A DNA stretch of 52,233 nucleotides. Origin: Sporolactobacillus terrae DSM 11697 (GTDB lineage Bacteria; Bacillota; Bacilli; Bacillales; Sporolactobacillaceae). Location: assembly GCF_000648615.1 (NCBI RefSeq), contig NZ_JFZC01000036.1, positions 1-52,233 on the forward strand, in the 5' to 3' direction. Below the pieces are notes generated by a model that was not told where the DNA came from, made no database searches, and saw only the letters and a program-made list of their open reading frames with translations. Below, piece by piece: positions 28,836-39,395 of the stretch (positions are counted from its first letter, which is position 1; each line of letters opens with the position of its first letter). The position numbers were made by a program, and so were the translations under genes.

Positions 28836-28858
28836 GCGCCGGAACGACCCCCCGGCGC
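28836..28858 (+). promoter_or_regulatory. GC hairpin in the hprK leader
   Basis: GCGCCGG (28836-28842) pairs with CCGGCGC (28852-28858). It lies downstream of a weak promoter-like TAAAAT (28772-28777) and about 110 nt before hprK, without a T run. It may be a leader structure rather than a terminator. Confidence 0.35.
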
Positions 28859-28965
28859 AATTCGAGTGAGAAACGGAGGATGCTTTGCGCTCCGGTATGT
28901 ACGCCTTGCCCGGCGGAGTTTATGCTTTTTGAACGCAGGTCGCTCTGATTGTTGGAGGCGTGATG

Positions 28966-29931
28966 ATGAAAGAACAGCGGACGTGTTCCGGCGGCAAAAT
29001 GACGACGATGAATAAAGTACGTGTACATGAACTCATTGAACATTTTGATTTTAAGTTGGTCAGCGGCAAAGAGGGCGTTAACCGATCGATTATTGTCAGT
29101 GATATTTCTCGTCCCGGTCTTGAAATTGCCGGTTATTTTACCTATTATCCGAGAAGAAGGCTGCAGCTGCTTGGTCGAACGGAACTCTCGTTCTTTAATG
29201 AGCTGAGTATGGATGAGCGTTACAAAAGAACATCGCAGCTGTGTACGGCGCAGACCCCGTGTATTGTGATTTCGCGGGGAATTGAGGTCCCTGAGGAATT
29301 TATCATTTCATCCAATAAGCGTCATGTACCGGTTATTCAGTCGAAGATGCAGACCACGCGACTGAGCAGTATGATTACCAACTATTTGGAATCGCGTCTT
29401 GCGCCAATGACTGCCGTGCATGGTGTTTTGGTCGATGTGTATGGTGTCGGCGTTTTGATTACCGGGGACAGCGGTGTAGGGAAGAGTGAAACAGCACTTG
29501 AACTGGTCAAACGCGGCCATCGGCTGGTTGCCGATGATTCGGTTGAAATTCGGCAGCAGGGCGAGTCGGAGCTGATCGGAAGCGCTCCGAACTTGATTCA
29601 GCATTTGCTGGAAATTCGCGGGCTCGGGATTATCAATGTGATGACTTTGTTCGGTGCCGGAGCGGTGCGCAGTAATAAAACCGTCTCTATGGTGATTCAC
29701 TTGGAACTTTGGGATCAAAACAAGGTCTATGATCGTCTTGGACTCGATGAAGAAAAGACGAAGTTAATTGATACAGAGGTTCCGCGCCTTGTACTGCCGG
29801 TTCGGCCCGGACGAAATCTGGCGGTGATTATCGAAGTCGCAGCCATGAATTTTCGATTAAAGAATATGGGCTATCACGCCGCCCAGCAGTTTGCGGATCG
29901 ACTCAATGACACGCTGAATGAGCATGAATGA
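28966..29931 (+). CDS. hprK: HPr kinase/phosphorylase
   Basis: A 321-residue bifunctional enzyme that phosphorylates Ser46 of HPr and Crh with ATP (when fructose-1,6-bisphosphate is high) and removes the phosphate with Pi. It is the sensor of CcpA catabolite control. The N-terminal domain includes [18 protein letters not shown]. The catalytic domain has Walker A GDSGVGKS at 167-174, then RLVADD and the HprK signature [25 protein letters not shown] 28966 has GGAGG 7 nt upstream; it gives about 14 more residues than B. subtilis HprK, whose start would match ATG 29008, which lacks a ribosome site. Followed by lgt and ppaX as in B. subtilis. Confidence 0.96.
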   Translation: MKEQRTCSGGKMTTMNKVRVHELIEHFDFKLVSGKEGVNRSIIVSDISRPGLEIAGYFTYYPRRRLQLLGRTELSFFNELSMDERYKRTSQLCTAQTPCIVISRGIEVPEEFIISSNKRHVPVIQSKMQTTRLSSMITNYLESRLAPMTAVHGVLVDVYGVGVLITGDSGVGKSETALELVKRGHRLVADDSVEIRQQGESELIGSAPNLIQHLLEIRGLGIINVMTLFGAGAVRSNKTVSMVIHLELWDQNKVYDRLGLDEEKTKLIDTEVPRLVLPVRPGRNLAVIIEVAAMNFRLKNMGYHAAQQFADRLNDTLNEHE

Positions 29932-29956
29932 ACGAAAATTTGAGGTGTAACTTATC

Positions 29957-30766
29957 ATGAATGAAAGCATTGAACCGTTAAATCGATTGGCAATCACACT
30001 TGGGCCGCTGCATATTTATTGGTACGGAATTATTATTGCGACCGGCGCCCTGCTTGGGCTGATTCTGGCCATTCGCGAAGGCAAACGTGTCGGACTTCCT
30101 TCCGATACGTTTACCGATTTGATTTTGTACGCAGCACCGATCGGAATTATTTGTGCCCGGCTCTACTATATTGTCTTTGAATGGGACTACTACATGGATC
30201 ATCCAGGAGAAATCATTAAAATCTGGAACGGCGGTATTGCGATCTACGGCGCTTTGATCGGTGCCGTAGTCACAACCGTGATCTTTTGCCGTGTACGCCG
30301 GTTACCTTTTTGGAAAGTTGCCGATGTCTGCGCACCAAGCGTGATTCTCGGCCAGGCAATCGGGCGCTGGGGCAACTTCATGAATCAGGAAGCGCATGGC
30401 GGACCGACCACGCGTGCCGCACTTGAGCACTTGCATTTGCCGGATTTTATTGTCAACCAGATGTATATTGACGGCGTCTATTACATACCGACCTTTCTTT
30501 ATGAATCCGTCTGGAATCTGCTTGGCTTTGCACTTTTACTGATCCTTCGCCGAACAGTTGCATTGAAACGCGGGGAACTTTTCGTCAGCTATGTGATTTG
30601 GTATGCGATCGGACGCAGTTATATTGAAGGATTGCGCACAGACAGCTTGATGATGGGACCGCTGCGTGTCTCGCAGTGGTTGTCGCTTGTGCTGATTATT
30701 GCAGGCATCGGATTGATCGCTTATTGGCGGATGAAACAAAAGGAACGGCCGCGGTACGGGATTTAA
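29957..30766 (+). CDS. lgt: Prolipoprotein diacylglyceryl transferase
   Basis: A 269-residue membrane enzyme that transfers diacylglycerol from phosphatidylglycerol to the lipobox cysteine of prelipoproteins, the first step of lipoprotein maturation. It has seven hydrophobic segments and the signature [12 protein letters not shown] at 134-145. Catalytic-region residues are in [11 protein letters not shown] and [11 protein letters not shown], and the C-terminal [23 protein letters not shown] is conserved. The start has GAGGTG upstream and lies 26 bp after hprK. Confidence 0.97.
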   Translation: MNESIEPLNRLAITLGPLHIYWYGIIIATGALLGLILAIREGKRVGLPSDTFTDLILYAAPIGIICARLYYIVFEWDYYMDHPGEIIKIWNGGIAIYGALIGAVVTTVIFCRVRRLPFWKVADVCAPSVILGQAIGRWGNFMNQEAHGGPTTRAALEHLHLPDFIVNQMYIDGVYYIPTFLYESVWNLLGFALLLILRRTVALKRGELFVSYVIWYAIGRSYIEGLRTDSLMMGPLRVSQWLSLVLIIAGIGLIAYWRMKQKERPRYGI

Positions 30767-30843
30767 CGGCTCGTGTACACGGTAACGAGTAAGCTCACCT
30801 ACTAGCAAAAAGAGGATTCTTTTAGAAGCGGGAGATTGAACAA

Positions 30844-31497
30844 TTGATAAAAACAGTACTTTTTGATTTGGACGGCACATTGATTGATACAAATAACTTG
30901 ATTTTAACGTCTTTTCAATACACATTGGACAAATATTTTCCAGGGCAATACAAACGGCAGGATTTGATCCCGTTTATTGGCGAATCGCTGGAGACCAGTT
31001 TTCACTCTGTCAGTCCTCAGCTTACCCAACAAATGATTGAAGTCTACCGCGACCACAATAGTCGATTTCATGATCAGCTTGTCAAAGCGTTTCCGCATGT
31101 GCGCAAGACCTTGACCGCCTTAAAAGATGAAGGCTGCCGTCTCGGCGTTGTGTCCACGAAGAAGCGCGACATGGTGGAACGCGGCTTGAGCTATACCAAA
31201 CTGGCACCATTCTTCGAGACCGTCGTTACAAGCGATGATGTGACGCACCTAAAGCCTGATCCTGAACCGGTGGAACGCGCAATGGATGCTCTGGCCGCAC
31301 AAACCAATTCAACGATTATGGTTGGCGACAGTCCCGGTGATATTTTAGCGGGGAAAAATGCTCAGATTAAAACCGCTGCGGTCGGATGGTCGCTGAAGGG
31401 GACAACGATGCTCAAAAACTTGAAGCCCGATTATATGCTTCATCAAATGAACGATCTGATTGCTATCGTTGTTCGTGCGGGAGCGACAGTAAAATAA
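30844..31497 (+). CDS. ppaX: Pyrophosphatase PpaX (HAD family)
   Basis: A 217-residue haloacid-dehalogenase enzyme. In B. subtilis PpaX hydrolyses the pyrophosphate that HprK releases while dephosphorylating P-Ser-HPr. Nucleophile motif FDLDGTL (D8, D10), then VVSTKKRD, KPDPEPV and the acidic GDSPGDILAGKNA. Its place after hprK-lgt supports the assignment over phosphoglycolate phosphatase. TTG 30844 is used, with GGGAG upstream; there is no ATG near. Terminator follows. Confidence 0.92.
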   Translation: MIKTVLFDLDGTLIDTNNLILTSFQYTLDKYFPGQYKRQDLIPFIGESLETSFHSVSPQLTQQMIEVYRDHNSRFHDQLVKAFPHVRKTLTALKDEGCRLGVVSTKKRDMVERGLSYTKLAPFFETVVTSDDVTHLKPDPEPVERAMDALAAQTNSTIMVGDSPGDILAGKNAQIKTAAVGWSLKGTTMLKNLKPDYMLHQMNDLIAIVVRAGATVK

Positions 31498-31503
31498 CGG
31501 ATT

Positions 31504-31544
31504 GAAAAACCTGAAGCAGGCATAACCGCAGCTTCAGGTTTTTC
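31504..31544 (+). terminator. Terminator of hprK-lgt-ppaX
   Basis: GAAAAACCTGAAGC (31504-31517) pairs with GCTTCAGGTTTTTC (31531-31544). Confidence 0.88.
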
Positions 31545-31549
31545 TTACA

Positions 31550-31740
31550 AGATGAGCATACGGCGGCAAGCAAGCAGCTGAAGTGTCACTCAGGATCAAG
31601 AATGATTAATCAGCCGCGTTCTGCGGAAGTAGAAGCTTTCGCTAATTATAAAGGAACGTTCCTGATTGTAAAGGAACGTTCACATCCTGTGAAAGTACGT
31701 CCTGCACGCAACAAGAATGCACGCAATGCGGACGAGCAGT
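31550..31740 (+). repeat. Composite intergenic repeat, copy C (degenerate)
   Basis: The tail of the GC block (GGCGGCAAGCAAGCAGCTGA, about 31561) is followed by CCGCGTTCTGCGG (31613-31625). Two AAAGGAACGTTC units and the mini-hairpin TCACATCCTGTGA (31680-31692) follow. It is shorter than copies A, B and E. Confidence 0.7.
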
Positions 31741-31742
31741 TA

Positions 31743-31751
31743 TGCTATAAT
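31743..31751 (+). promoter_or_regulatory. Extended -10 promoter of yvcD
   Basis: TGCTATAAT at 31743-31751 with a poor -35. It lies about 40 bp before the gene and directly after repeat copy C. Confidence 0.6.
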
Positions 31752-31792
31752 AGTGCAGTATTTTAATAAAGGCACGGGGGAACTGGGTATTT

Positions 31793-33319
31793 ATGGATGA
31801 GAGGAACCGGACAAAGAAAGCACAGGTTATCGATTTTCGCCGGGACGGCGACTTTTTTTATCAAAAAGGGATGACCAGTTTCAGAAAAGGAGATTTTGAA
31901 CGTGCGCGTCACTACTTAGATCGAGCCATTCAATTCAATCCCAATGCGGTTGACTACTTATGCCGCCAGGCGGAGATTCTATCAGAACTGGAAAACTATG
32001 AATTATCGAATCGATTGCTGAAAAAAGTCGTTTACGAACTCGATTCAAACGTAACCGATTGTTATTTTTTTATTGCCAACAATTACGCCTATCTTGGTGA
32101 AATCCAAGAAGCCTTAGATGAAATTCAAATCTATTTAACGGTTGAACCAAACGGGACCTTCAAGCGTGAAGCAGAAGATCTGTACCAGATGCTCAGTTCA
32201 GAGCTTAAGGAACTCGAGGGGGACGAGAGACCCTATGTGACGGAACATGAGCGCGGGCGCTTGGCTCTGGAACATGGTCATTTTGACGAAGCGATTCATC
32301 ATTTTAAGCAGGTGATCGAGGATGAGCCGGATTTTCTGGCGGCACAAAATAATCTTTCGATCGCATATTTTTCTATGGGTGATCCGGTACATGCATTCGA
32401 TGCGGTCCAGCGCGTGCTGCAGAAGGACCCGGGAAATATTCATGCGTTGTGCAACTTAACTACATTTTTTGATCAGCTTGGTCAGCAGAAGGACCGGGCT
32501 GCGGTTGTGGCGGTTCTAGGCCAGATGTGCCCCATTTATCCGGAGCATTGCGGCAAGCTGGGTTCTACCTATCTATTGATTGGAGACTATCAGAAAGCAT
32601 ATCAATGGCTGAATGTTGCGGAAAAACGCGGCGTTCATCGCGATCAAGTTTTTTATTATTGGGTGGCACTGGCTGCTTATCGCTGTGGTCATCTGGAAAG
32701 CGCGCGCAAACACTGGCGCCGTGCCGACTACTTTAGTGATAAACCGTTTCACCCGTTTAAATACAACAAAATTCAGGATATGATGTTTGAAGCGGACGCC
32801 TCGGGAAACTTCATGGTGAAGGATCTCGTCCGGAAAGCATTGAAGGGTGAGGAAGAAGCCTATCGGTTGTTTGCACTTTTTTACGCAGCAGCGCACTACA
32901 TGCACGATGTACTGTCTGAAACTGCTCAACGTGCCCAATCAGCGGAAATAAAGCGTATGGCCACACGGATCATCAGCGAGACCCGATCTGGCGTTCGTGA
33001 TGCGAACATGCAAATCATGCGCGAAGTGGAGCAGCTTGCCGGCGGACAAAAGGAAGCGATGAAGCATCCCGAGCTTTACAGTTTCTGGGCAGTGATCGAT
33101 GCAATGACCACGGCTTCGGAAAACGATGTAAAGGGTTGGGCAGCTGCACTGATTTATCTCTGGAATAAAGAATGCGGAGAGGCAGTGACACAGAAAAAAA
33201 TTGCAGAAGAAGCCGGAACAACCGTCTATCGATTGCGAAAAAAAATTCATGAATTATCCTGTGCACTAAGGACAAAATGGGATACGACGTCGCATGAACA
33301 AGGCGATAACAAGATCTGA
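31793..33319 (+). CDS. yvcD: Tetratricopeptide-repeat protein (YvcD-like)
   Basis: A 508-residue cytosolic protein with TPR helices through most of its length. Clear repeats include KGMTSFRKGDFERARHYLDRAIQFNPN (about 25-51) and RGRLALEHGHFDEAIHHFKQVIEDEPD (about 152-180). The last 60 residues contain a helix-turn-helix-like segment (TQKKIAEEAGTTVYRLRKKIHEL). TPR proteins hold partners together; no partner is known here. B. subtilis has the TPR protein YvcD ahead of trxB, same size range. ATG 31793 is preceded by a GGGGG about 13 nt upstream. Confidence 0.8.
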   Translation: MDERNRTKKAQVIDFRRDGDFFYQKGMTSFRKGDFERARHYLDRAIQFNPNAVDYLCRQAEILSELENYELSNRLLKKVVYELDSNVTDCYFFIANNYAYLGEIQEALDEIQIYLTVEPNGTFKREAEDLYQMLSSELKELEGDERPYVTEHERGRLALEHGHFDEAIHHFKQVIEDEPDFLAAQNNLSIAYFSMGDPVHAFDAVQRVLQKDPGNIHALCNLTTFFDQLGQQKDRAAVVAVLGQMCPIYPEHCGKLGSTYLLIGDYQKAYQWLNVAEKRGVHRDQVFYYWVALAAYRCGHLESARKHWRRADYFSDKPFHPFKYNKIQDMMFEADASGNFMVKDLVRKALKGEEEAYRLFALFYAAAHYMHDVLSETAQRAQSAEIKRMATRIISETRSGVRDANMQIMREVEQLAGGQKEAMKHPELYSFWAVIDAMTTASENDVKGWAAALIYLWNKECGEAVTQKKIAEEAGTTVYRLRKKIHELSCALRTKWDTTSHEQGDNKI

Positions 33320-33375
33320 GCAATTTTCTGGACTTTGGTGTCTCCATTCTTTAGCATAGAATTATCAGATGAGCA

Positions 33376-33396
33376 GATAATAATAATTATTATTAA
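33376..33396. promoter_or_regulatory. AT-rich palindrome upstream of trxB
   Basis: The stretch contains the perfect palindrome AATAATAATTATTATT preceded by GAT. It resembles Fur/PerR-type boxes (TTATAATNATTATAA) but lacks the central spacer base. A GGATC...GATCC hairpin at about 33423-33448 follows, with T residues only on its minus-strand side. Confidence 0.35.
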
Positions 33397-33477
33397 AAAT
33401 TCATTTTTCTTAGCGAAAAAAGGATCGCGGCTTGCTGAGCCGATCCTAAATTCTCAATGCTTTTTGCGTATTGGTAA

Positions 33478-34464
<987 letters not shown>

Positions 34465-34572
34465 GCATGCAGCCTATGCCTTTCGTCATGATGCAAAAGT
34501 GAAGTTTGTGCGTTGATTTTATCCTTGTTTAATTCTCGTGTAATCTTTATGCAATGAAAGAACGTTATGATA

Positions 34573-34598
34573 GGGGTATGAGATTGACCCCCCTTTTT
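34573..34598 (+). terminator. Possible trxB terminator
   Basis: GGGGT (34573-34577) pairs with ACCCC (34587-34591), then CCTTTTT. Confidence 0.6.
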
Positions 34599-34616
34599 AT
34601 ATATATCAATTGATGT

Positions 34617-34652
34617 TACGGCTCGCTCAGCAAGGCGGTGCCGTATTTTTTT
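34617..34652 (+). terminator. Second terminator in the trxB-rapZ gap
   Basis: TACGGC (34617-34622) pairs with GCCGTA (34640-34645), followed by seven T. A TATAAT at 34768-34773 further on is the likely rapZ -10. Confidence 0.65.
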
Positions 34653-34843
34653 GTATCATGAATCATTTTTAAGCATCTATTGGTTCTGTAGGCGTCTATT
34701 TCATGAGCATAATCGTATGCCGGTAATTTGTCCCACCACACTGCTACCTGAATCTTTCTATTTCGAGTATAATAAGAGTAGTGAATACGGCGCGAAACGC
34801 TCGCATGGTTCATGAAAAATTGATCGGTGGGGATGGATGCAAC

Positions 34844-35710
34844 ATGAAGGATATTCAAGTAGTCATTATAACGGGTATGTCGGGTGCGGGAAAAACAATT
34901 GCTACCCGCATTTTTGAGGACTTGGGTTACTTCTGCATCGATAATCTGCCGCCAACCTTGCTTCCTAAATTTATTGATCTCATCGAAGACTCGGATTCTG
35001 AAAAACTGAATAAGCTAGCTCTTGTTATGGATCTGCGCGGCGGCACTTTTTTCGACTCGCTCTTCGAATCGCTGGATTCATTCAGCAAGTCGGATAAAAT
35101 CAAACCCAAGATTCTTTTTCTTGACGCGAAAGATGAGGTATTGGTGCATCGCTACAAAGAGACGCGGCGCTCGCACCCACTCTCGCCGAAGAGCCGGCCC
35201 ATTGAAGGAATTCGTGCTGAGCGCAAAAAGTTGGAAGAAGTCAAAGGCCTTGCGCAATACTATATAGATACAACAGATATGAAACCGCGGGAACTTCGCG
35301 ATACCATCGTTCAGGAATTTGCTAAAGAAACCGAGACGTTTCGTGTCAATCTGCTGTCATTCGGATTTAAATACGGTCTGCCGATTGATGCCGATCTCGT
35401 TTTTGATGTGCGTTTTCTTCCAAATCCCTATTATGTGAAGCATATGCGTGAGCGGACAGGGCTGGATGCCGATATCGCTGAATATGTACTGAAATGGTCG
35501 GAAACGAAGCAATTCCTGACGAAACTTATGGATCTGCTTCAATTCATGATTCCGCAGTACAAGCGCGAAGGCAAGGGACAGCTGGTGATTGCGATCGGCT
35601 GTACGGGCGGCAAACACCGGTCGGTTGCACTGACCGAATGGATTGCCAAAAAACTTTCCGGAGATTTCCCGACCAATGTGTCGCACCGGGATATTGAGAG
35701 AGGATCATAA
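34844..35710 (+). CDS. rapZ: RNase adapter / nucleotide-binding protein RapZ (YvcJ)
   Basis: A 288-residue P-loop protein. Walker A GMSGAGKT is at 11-18. [10 protein letters not shown] and the C-terminal signature [16 protein letters not shown] follow. In B. subtilis YvcJ hydrolyses GTP and affects competence; in E. coli RapZ controls glucosamine-6-phosphate synthase mRNA. ATG 34844 follows GGTGGGGATGG. It begins the rapZ-yvcK-whiA-crh operon; yvcK starts 5 bp after its stop. Confidence 0.96.
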   Translation: MKDIQVVIITGMSGAGKTIATRIFEDLGYFCIDNLPPTLLPKFIDLIEDSDSEKLNKLALVMDLRGGTFFDSLFESLDSFSKSDKIKPKILFLDAKDEVLVHRYKETRRSHPLSPKSRPIEGIRAERKKLEEVKGLAQYYIDTTDMKPRELRDTIVQEFAKETETFRVNLLSFGFKYGLPIDADLVFDVRFLPNPYYVKHMRERTGLDADIAEYVLKWSETKQFLTKLMDLLQFMIPQYKREGKGQLVIAIGCTGGKHRSVALTEWIAKKLSGDFPTNVSHRDIERGS

Positions 35711-35715
35711 TTCGA

Positions 35716-36678
35716 ATGACAGAGCGAAAAAAAATCGTTGCGATTGGCGGCGGTACCGGTCTACCGGCTGTACTTCGCGGATTGAAGAAGTATCCGGTGG
35801 ATATCACTGCGATCGTGACTGTTGCGGATGACGGAGGCAGCAGCGGGAAACTGAGAAACGAACTGCAGATCCCCCCTCCCGGCGACATTCGCAATGTCCT
35901 TGTTTCCCTGTCGGATGTTGAACCCATGTTTCAACAGCTCCTTCAGCATCGTTTCAAAACCGGCAGTGGACTTAATGGCCATTCCCTAGGCAATCTCTTG
36001 ATTGCTGCATTGACGTCGATTACTGGAGACTTTGTGAAAGCTGTACGCGAGTTGAGCCGTATTCTTAACGTGCACGGTCAAGTGCTGCCTGCAGCCGATC
36101 AGATGATTGCGCTTGGCGCATTGATGAGTGACGGCAGCATTGTTGAAGGTGAATCGCAGATTACCGCAGCAAATAAGAAAATTGAACATGTATTTATCAA
36201 ACCGGCGGATATTCATCCGCTCCCGGAAAGCATTCGCGCCATTCGTGAAGCGGAAATGATTACGTTTGGCCCGGGCAGCTTATTTACGAGCGTGATTCCC
36301 AATCTGCTTGTCCCGGATCTGGCTGAGGAAATTGTACGTTCAAAAGCACGTAAGGTTTATGTGTGCAACGTGATGACGCAAAAAGGAGAAACCGACCATT
36401 TTACTGCGTCGCAGCATATTAAGGCCATTCATCGTCATGTGCCGTCTCTGTTCATCGATACCATCATCGTCAACAGCCGGCCGATTAAAGTTGATTTGTT
36501 GAAACGCTATGCAGTTGAGGAGTCGGAACCGGTACAAATTGACTGGAAAGAATTAAATGATCTCGGTATCGACATCATTCATGCACCGCTGATTAAAACA
36601 GCCGGCGGTGTCGTCCGCCATGACGAGGCAATGGTTGGACGCATGCTCATGTCTTTAGCCACGGAGAAAAAAGTGTAA
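35716..36678 (+). CDS. yvcK: Gluconeogenesis factor YvcK (GlmR)
   Basis: A 320-residue CofD-like protein with the nucleotide-sugar-binding start [19 protein letters not shown] and [12 protein letters not shown]. The conserved [13 protein letters not shown] and [16 protein letters not shown] follow. In B. subtilis it binds UDP-GlcNAc, supports growth on gluconeogenic carbon sources and stimulates GlmS. ATG 35716 lies just after the rapZ stop, with GAGAGG in the rapZ end as ribosome site. whiA follows 17 bp downstream. Confidence 0.96.
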   Translation: MTERKKIVAIGGGTGLPAVLRGLKKYPVDITAIVTVADDGGSSGKLRNELQIPPPGDIRNVLVSLSDVEPMFQQLLQHRFKTGSGLNGHSLGNLLIAALTSITGDFVKAVRELSRILNVHGQVLPAADQMIALGALMSDGSIVEGESQITAANKKIEHVFIKPADIHPLPESIRAIREAEMITFGPGSLFTSVIPNLLVPDLAEEIVRSKARKVYVCNVMTQKGETDHFTASQHIKAIHRHVPSLFIDTIIVNSRPIKVDLLKRYAVEESEPVQIDWKELNDLGIDIIHAPLIKTAGGVVRHDEAMVGRMLMSLATEKKV

Positions 36679-36695
36679 GGTTTGGAGGAATGGGC

Positions 36696-37634
36696 ATGTC
36701 ATTTGCCGCTGAAACCAAAAAAGAATTAACCATGCTTGAGGTGGATGACTGCTGCGCACGTGCCGAACTTGCGGCACTGACGCGCATGAACGGATTTATC
36801 TCGATCCGCAATAAACGCATTGAACTCGATATCGCAACGGAGAATGCGGCCATTTCTCGCCGCATTTTTCGCTTAATCAAGCAGGTGTATCATTATCAAG
36901 TTGAAATCCTAGTGCGCAGAAAGATGCGGCTGAAAAAGAATAACGTTTATATTGTTCGCCTGAAAGAGTCGGCGCGTTCCTTTCTTGAAAATCTGAAAAT
37001 TATTGATGACAATGGTCAGTTCACACGTGAAATTGCGCTGGACCTTGTTGAAAAGGCGTGCTGCAAGCGTGCGTATTTGCGCGGATCCTTTTTGGCGGGC
37101 GGATCGTTGAACCATCCGGAATCTTCATATCACCTTGAAATCTTTTCAAATTATGAAGAATATACGTATTCTTTGGCTAAACTGATGAATACGTTCAATC
37201 TTAATGTCAAAATATTACCGAGAAAGAACGGATACATCATCTACATGAAAGAGGGCGAAAAAATCACCGATTTTCTGAGCATTATCGGCGCAAACAAGGC
37301 CTTGTTTTATTTTGAAGATATCCGTATTGTCAAAGATATGCGTAACTCAGTGAACCGGCTGGTCAATTGTGAGACCGCCAACCTCAATAAAACCGTGTCT
37401 GCTGCGATGCGACAAATGGAAAACATTCGTCTCATCGAGAAAAGCATCGGTTTGGATGAATTGCCGGATAAATTGCGTGAAATTGCCGAGATCCGCTTGA
37501 AAAATCCGGACATTACATTAAAGGAACTCGGAGAAATGGTGAACGGCGAGCCGATCAGCAAATCCGGGATTAATCACCGCTTTCGCAAAATTGACGCGAT
37601 TGCCAATCGGATTCGACAAGGCCAAAACGTTTAG
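36696..37634 (+). CDS. whiA: DNA-binding protein WhiA
   Basis: A 312-residue protein with an N-terminal fold derived from LAGLIDADG homing endonucleases (about 1-210: [27 protein letters not shown], and [26 protein letters not shown]). A C-terminal helix-turn-helix (about 230-312: [35 protein letters not shown]) follows. It is needed for sporulation in actinomycetes and for division and chromosome segregation in Bacillus. ATG 36696 has GGAGG 7 nt upstream; ATG 36690 lies too close. Confidence 0.96.
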   Translation: MSFAAETKKELTMLEVDDCCARAELAALTRMNGFISIRNKRIELDIATENAAISRRIFRLIKQVYHYQVEILVRRKMRLKKNNVYIVRLKESARSFLENLKIIDDNGQFTREIALDLVEKACCKRAYLRGSFLAGGSLNHPESSYHLEIFSNYEEYTYSLAKLMNTFNLNVKILPRKNGYIIYMKEGEKITDFLSIIGANKALFYFEDIRIVKDMRNSVNRLVNCETANLNKTVSAAMRQMENIRLIEKSIGLDELPDKLREIAEIRLKNPDITLKELGEMVNGEPISKSGINHRFRKIDAIANRIRQGQNV

Positions 37635-37669
37635 GCGCCGTCATTTTCATGAAGGGAGGCAATCCGCGA

Positions 37670-37939
37670 TTGCTGACAAAGAGAGTGACGATTGGGTTTG
37701 AAGAAGGCCTTCAGGCGCGTCCTGCGGCACGATTTGTTCAACAGGCAAGCGAGTATCAATCGCAGCTGACGATTGAGCAGAACGGTCGTGTTGCCAATAT
37801 GAAAAGCATCATGGGCGTGATGAGTATGGCTCCGGCCTGCGGTGAACAGCTGCTTATGAAAGCGGAAGGCAGCGATGCAGAGGAAGCACTGAAAGCCCTT
37901 GCATCACTTGTTGAAAAAGGTAAAACCATGATTAAATGA
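37670..37939 (+). CDS. crh: HPr-like catabolite repression protein Crh
   Basis: An 89-residue HPr homologue. HPr has the phosphotransferase His15 in GLHARPA, but here residue 15 is Gln (GLQARPA), so it cannot carry PTS phosphate. Ser46 (KSIMG) is kept for HprK phosphorylation and CcpA binding, which defines Crh. Start TTG 37670 with GGGAGG 10 nt upstream places Gln15 and Ser46 exactly at the canonical numbers. ATG 37649 precedes the ribosome site. Last gene of the rapZ operon. Confidence 0.95.
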   Translation: MLTKRVTIGFEEGLQARPAARFVQQASEYQSQLTIEQNGRVANMKSIMGVMSMAPACGEQLLMKAEGSDAEEALKALASLVEKGKTMIK

Positions 37940-37945
37940 GGACGC

Positions 37946-37978
37946 AAAAAAGACCGGAGCATATGCCCCGATCTTTTT
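37946..37978. terminator. Bidirectional terminator between crh and clpP
   Basis: A-rich left arm AAAAAAGACCGG and T-rich right arm CCGATCTTTTT around GCATATGC. The hairpin, flanked by A and T runs, can serve both converging transcripts. Confidence 0.8.
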
Positions 37979-37989
37979 CTTTTTGCTGC

Positions 37990-38574
37990 TTATTTTGCTG
38001 TGGTCAGTATTTCGTCGATTAACCCGTACTTCTTTGCGTCTTCAGCAGACATGAAGTTGTCGCGATCGGTATCGCGAGCAATCACGTCATACGGCTGACC
38101 GGTACGTTCTGCGTAGATATGGTTCAGCTTTTCGCGAATGCTGATAATCCGTTTTGCGTGAATTTCCATATCCGACGCCTGTCCCTGCATGCCGCCCAGC
38201 GGTTGGTGAATCATAATCTCACTGTTCGGAAGGGCATAGCGCTTGCCGATTTCGCCGGCAGTTAAAAGGAAGCTGCCCATTGAAGCAGCCATTCCGATAC
38301 AGATGGTCGATACCTTTGGCTTGATGTATTGCATCGTATCATAGATGGCCATTCCCGCGGTGATGGAACCGCCAGGACTATTAATGTAAATCGAAATGTC
38401 TTTTTCTGAATCTTCGGCTGCTAAGAAAAGCAACTGTGCAACAACCGCGTTGGCAACATTATCGTCAATCGCTGAGCCGAGCATGATGATGCGGTCTTTC
38501 AGTAAGCGTGAGTAGATGTCATACGCGCGTTCGCCGCGATTTGTCTGCTCAATGACTGTAGGTATTAAAGGCAT
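37990..38574 (-). CDS. clpP: ATP-dependent Clp protease proteolytic subunit
   Basis: A 194-residue serine protease forming the tetradecameric chamber used with ClpC/ClpX/ClpE for protein quality control. Catalytic triad S98 (GMAASMGS), H123 (MIHQP) and D172 (RDTDRD) at the standard numbers. ATG at 38574 follows AGGGGG on the minus strand. It is transcribed against the neighbouring operon from a promoter covered by a CtsR box. Confidence 0.98.
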   Translation of the reverse strand: MPLIPTVIEQTNRGERAYDIYSRLLKDRIIMLGSAIDDNVANAVVAQLLFLAAEDSEKDISIYINSPGGSITAGMAIYDTMQYIKPKVSTICIGMAASMGSFLLTAGEIGKRYALPNSEIMIHQPLGGMQGQASDMEIHAKRIISIREKLNHIYAERTGQPYDVIARDTDRDNFMSAEDAKKYGLIDEILTTAK

Positions 38575-38628
38575 TGAACGAACCCCCTTTTTCCATTGAG
38601 AAAGTTATTTTTCCCTTTACCAACATTA

Positions 38629-38658
38629 ATAATACCCTAAAGGTCAATATAGGTCAAA
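38629..38658 (-). promoter_or_regulatory. clpP promoter with CtsR operator
   Basis: On the minus strand TTGACC (38657-38652), 17 bp, TATTAT (38634-38629). The plus strand at 38641-38658 reads AGGTCAATATAGGTCAAA, a close match to the CtsR direct repeat (A/G)GTCAAANANR GTCAAA. It covers the -35 and spacer, so CtsR would block polymerase directly until heat or stress inactivates it. Confidence 0.82.
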
Positions 38659-38819
38659 TTTAAAGAATAGCAATTTAACCTTGATTTTAGAAATGCAGGA
38701 TTAAGGCGATGCATTTCACTTATTAATAGTATAGAAAACATGTGGATAGGCAAGCTTTTTTGCTTTGCTGGATTATTTTTTCTCGCAAGATAAGAAAAAT
38801 CGAGCAAAAAGCGCCCGCT

Positions 38820-38955
38820 CCTTAATTTCCAGCCATATGTGATGGGTTCGTGTCTTTTCGGTGCTGAATCGTCGCTTCAATTGCTCGCTTGCTGCGGGCG
38901 CGCCGCAAGCCTCCTCAAACAGGCGGGAATCTGCGGGGCGAAAGCTCCTTTACAA
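38820..38955 (-). repeat. Composite intergenic repeat, copy D (inverted)
   Basis: In reverse complement this reads GTAAAGGAGCTTTCGC, CCCCGCAGAT, GAGGAGGCTTGCGG and GCCCGCAGCAAGCGAGCAA. The tail CGATTCAGCACCGAAAAGAC also ends the first block of copy A. It lies downstream of the tRNA terminator on the minus strand, the same relation to transcription as the plus-strand copies. The gap between it and the clpP promoter (38660-38820) shows nothing else. Confidence 0.8.
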
Positions 38956-38993
38956 TTGACGTACCACAATGCAAAATCACTTTTTTACAAGTA

Positions 38994-39024
38994 AAAAAGA
39001 CCAGCCGTTTAGCTGATCTTTTTT
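38994..39024 (-). terminator. Terminator of tRNA-Arg
   Basis: Read on the minus strand, AAGATCAGC and GGCTGGTCTT pair around TAAAC and run into TTTT. Confidence 0.8.
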
Positions 39025-39029
39025 CGCGA

Positions 39030-39102
39030 TGCGCTCGAAGGGAGTCGAACCCCCGACACATGGTACCGGAAACCATTGCTCTATCCACTGAGCTACGAGC
39101 GC
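39030..39102 (-). tRNA. tRNA-Arg (anticodon CCG)
   Basis: A 73-nt cloverleaf on the minus strand. Acceptor stem GCGCTCG/CGAGCGC with A73, D-arm TAGCTCAGTGGATAGAGC, anticodon arm ATGGT-TTCCGGT-ACCAT (anticodon CCG, reads CGG), T-arm GGGGGTTCGACTCCC. The 3' CCA is not encoded. A terminator follows. A plus-strand open frame across it is spurious. Confidence 0.95.
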
Positions 39103-39351
39103 ATAGTATTCATTCACTGACATTTGTCTATTCTAAGCGATTTGGTTAATTTTTGCAAGCATTGTTTGTCGTTTTCCTTCTAGTTGTCGATTAATCATTC
39201 CATTGAGAAGACTTTGTTCTTTATCGAATCAAATTTGTCATACGTACGCCTAGCATTTGTATCAACGTAATCCGGCGTGGGCTTACTGCCCAAATTTAGG
39301 TGAAAAGTCTAAAATTAGGTGTTCTCATTAGGGCAACAGGCCACTTCGGTT

Positions 39352-39360
39352 CATAGGTTA
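39352..39360 (+). promoter_or_regulatory. SigK-type -10 element of the cotD-like gene
   Basis: CATAGGTTA fits CATANNNTA of SigK mother-cell promoters. An AC dinucleotide lies 14 bp upstream, slightly closer than the usual 16-17. The following leader of about 30 nt carries GATGAGGAGG. Expected for a late spore-coat gene. Confidence 0.6.
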
Positions 39361-39395
39361 TAAGTGTACTTCGATGATGAGGAGGAAAAACAACT

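Noticed and set aside
28818-29015. 65-residue open frame ahead of hprK
   Set aside because: It overlaps the hprK start in another frame, has no ribosome site and is Arg-rich, as expected from a GC-rich leader hairpin.
38889-39149. 86-residue open frame across tRNA-Arg
   Set aside because: It runs antisense through the tRNA and part of repeat copy D. The RRESNPRHMVPE-like stretch is the commonly seen translation of a tRNA gene.
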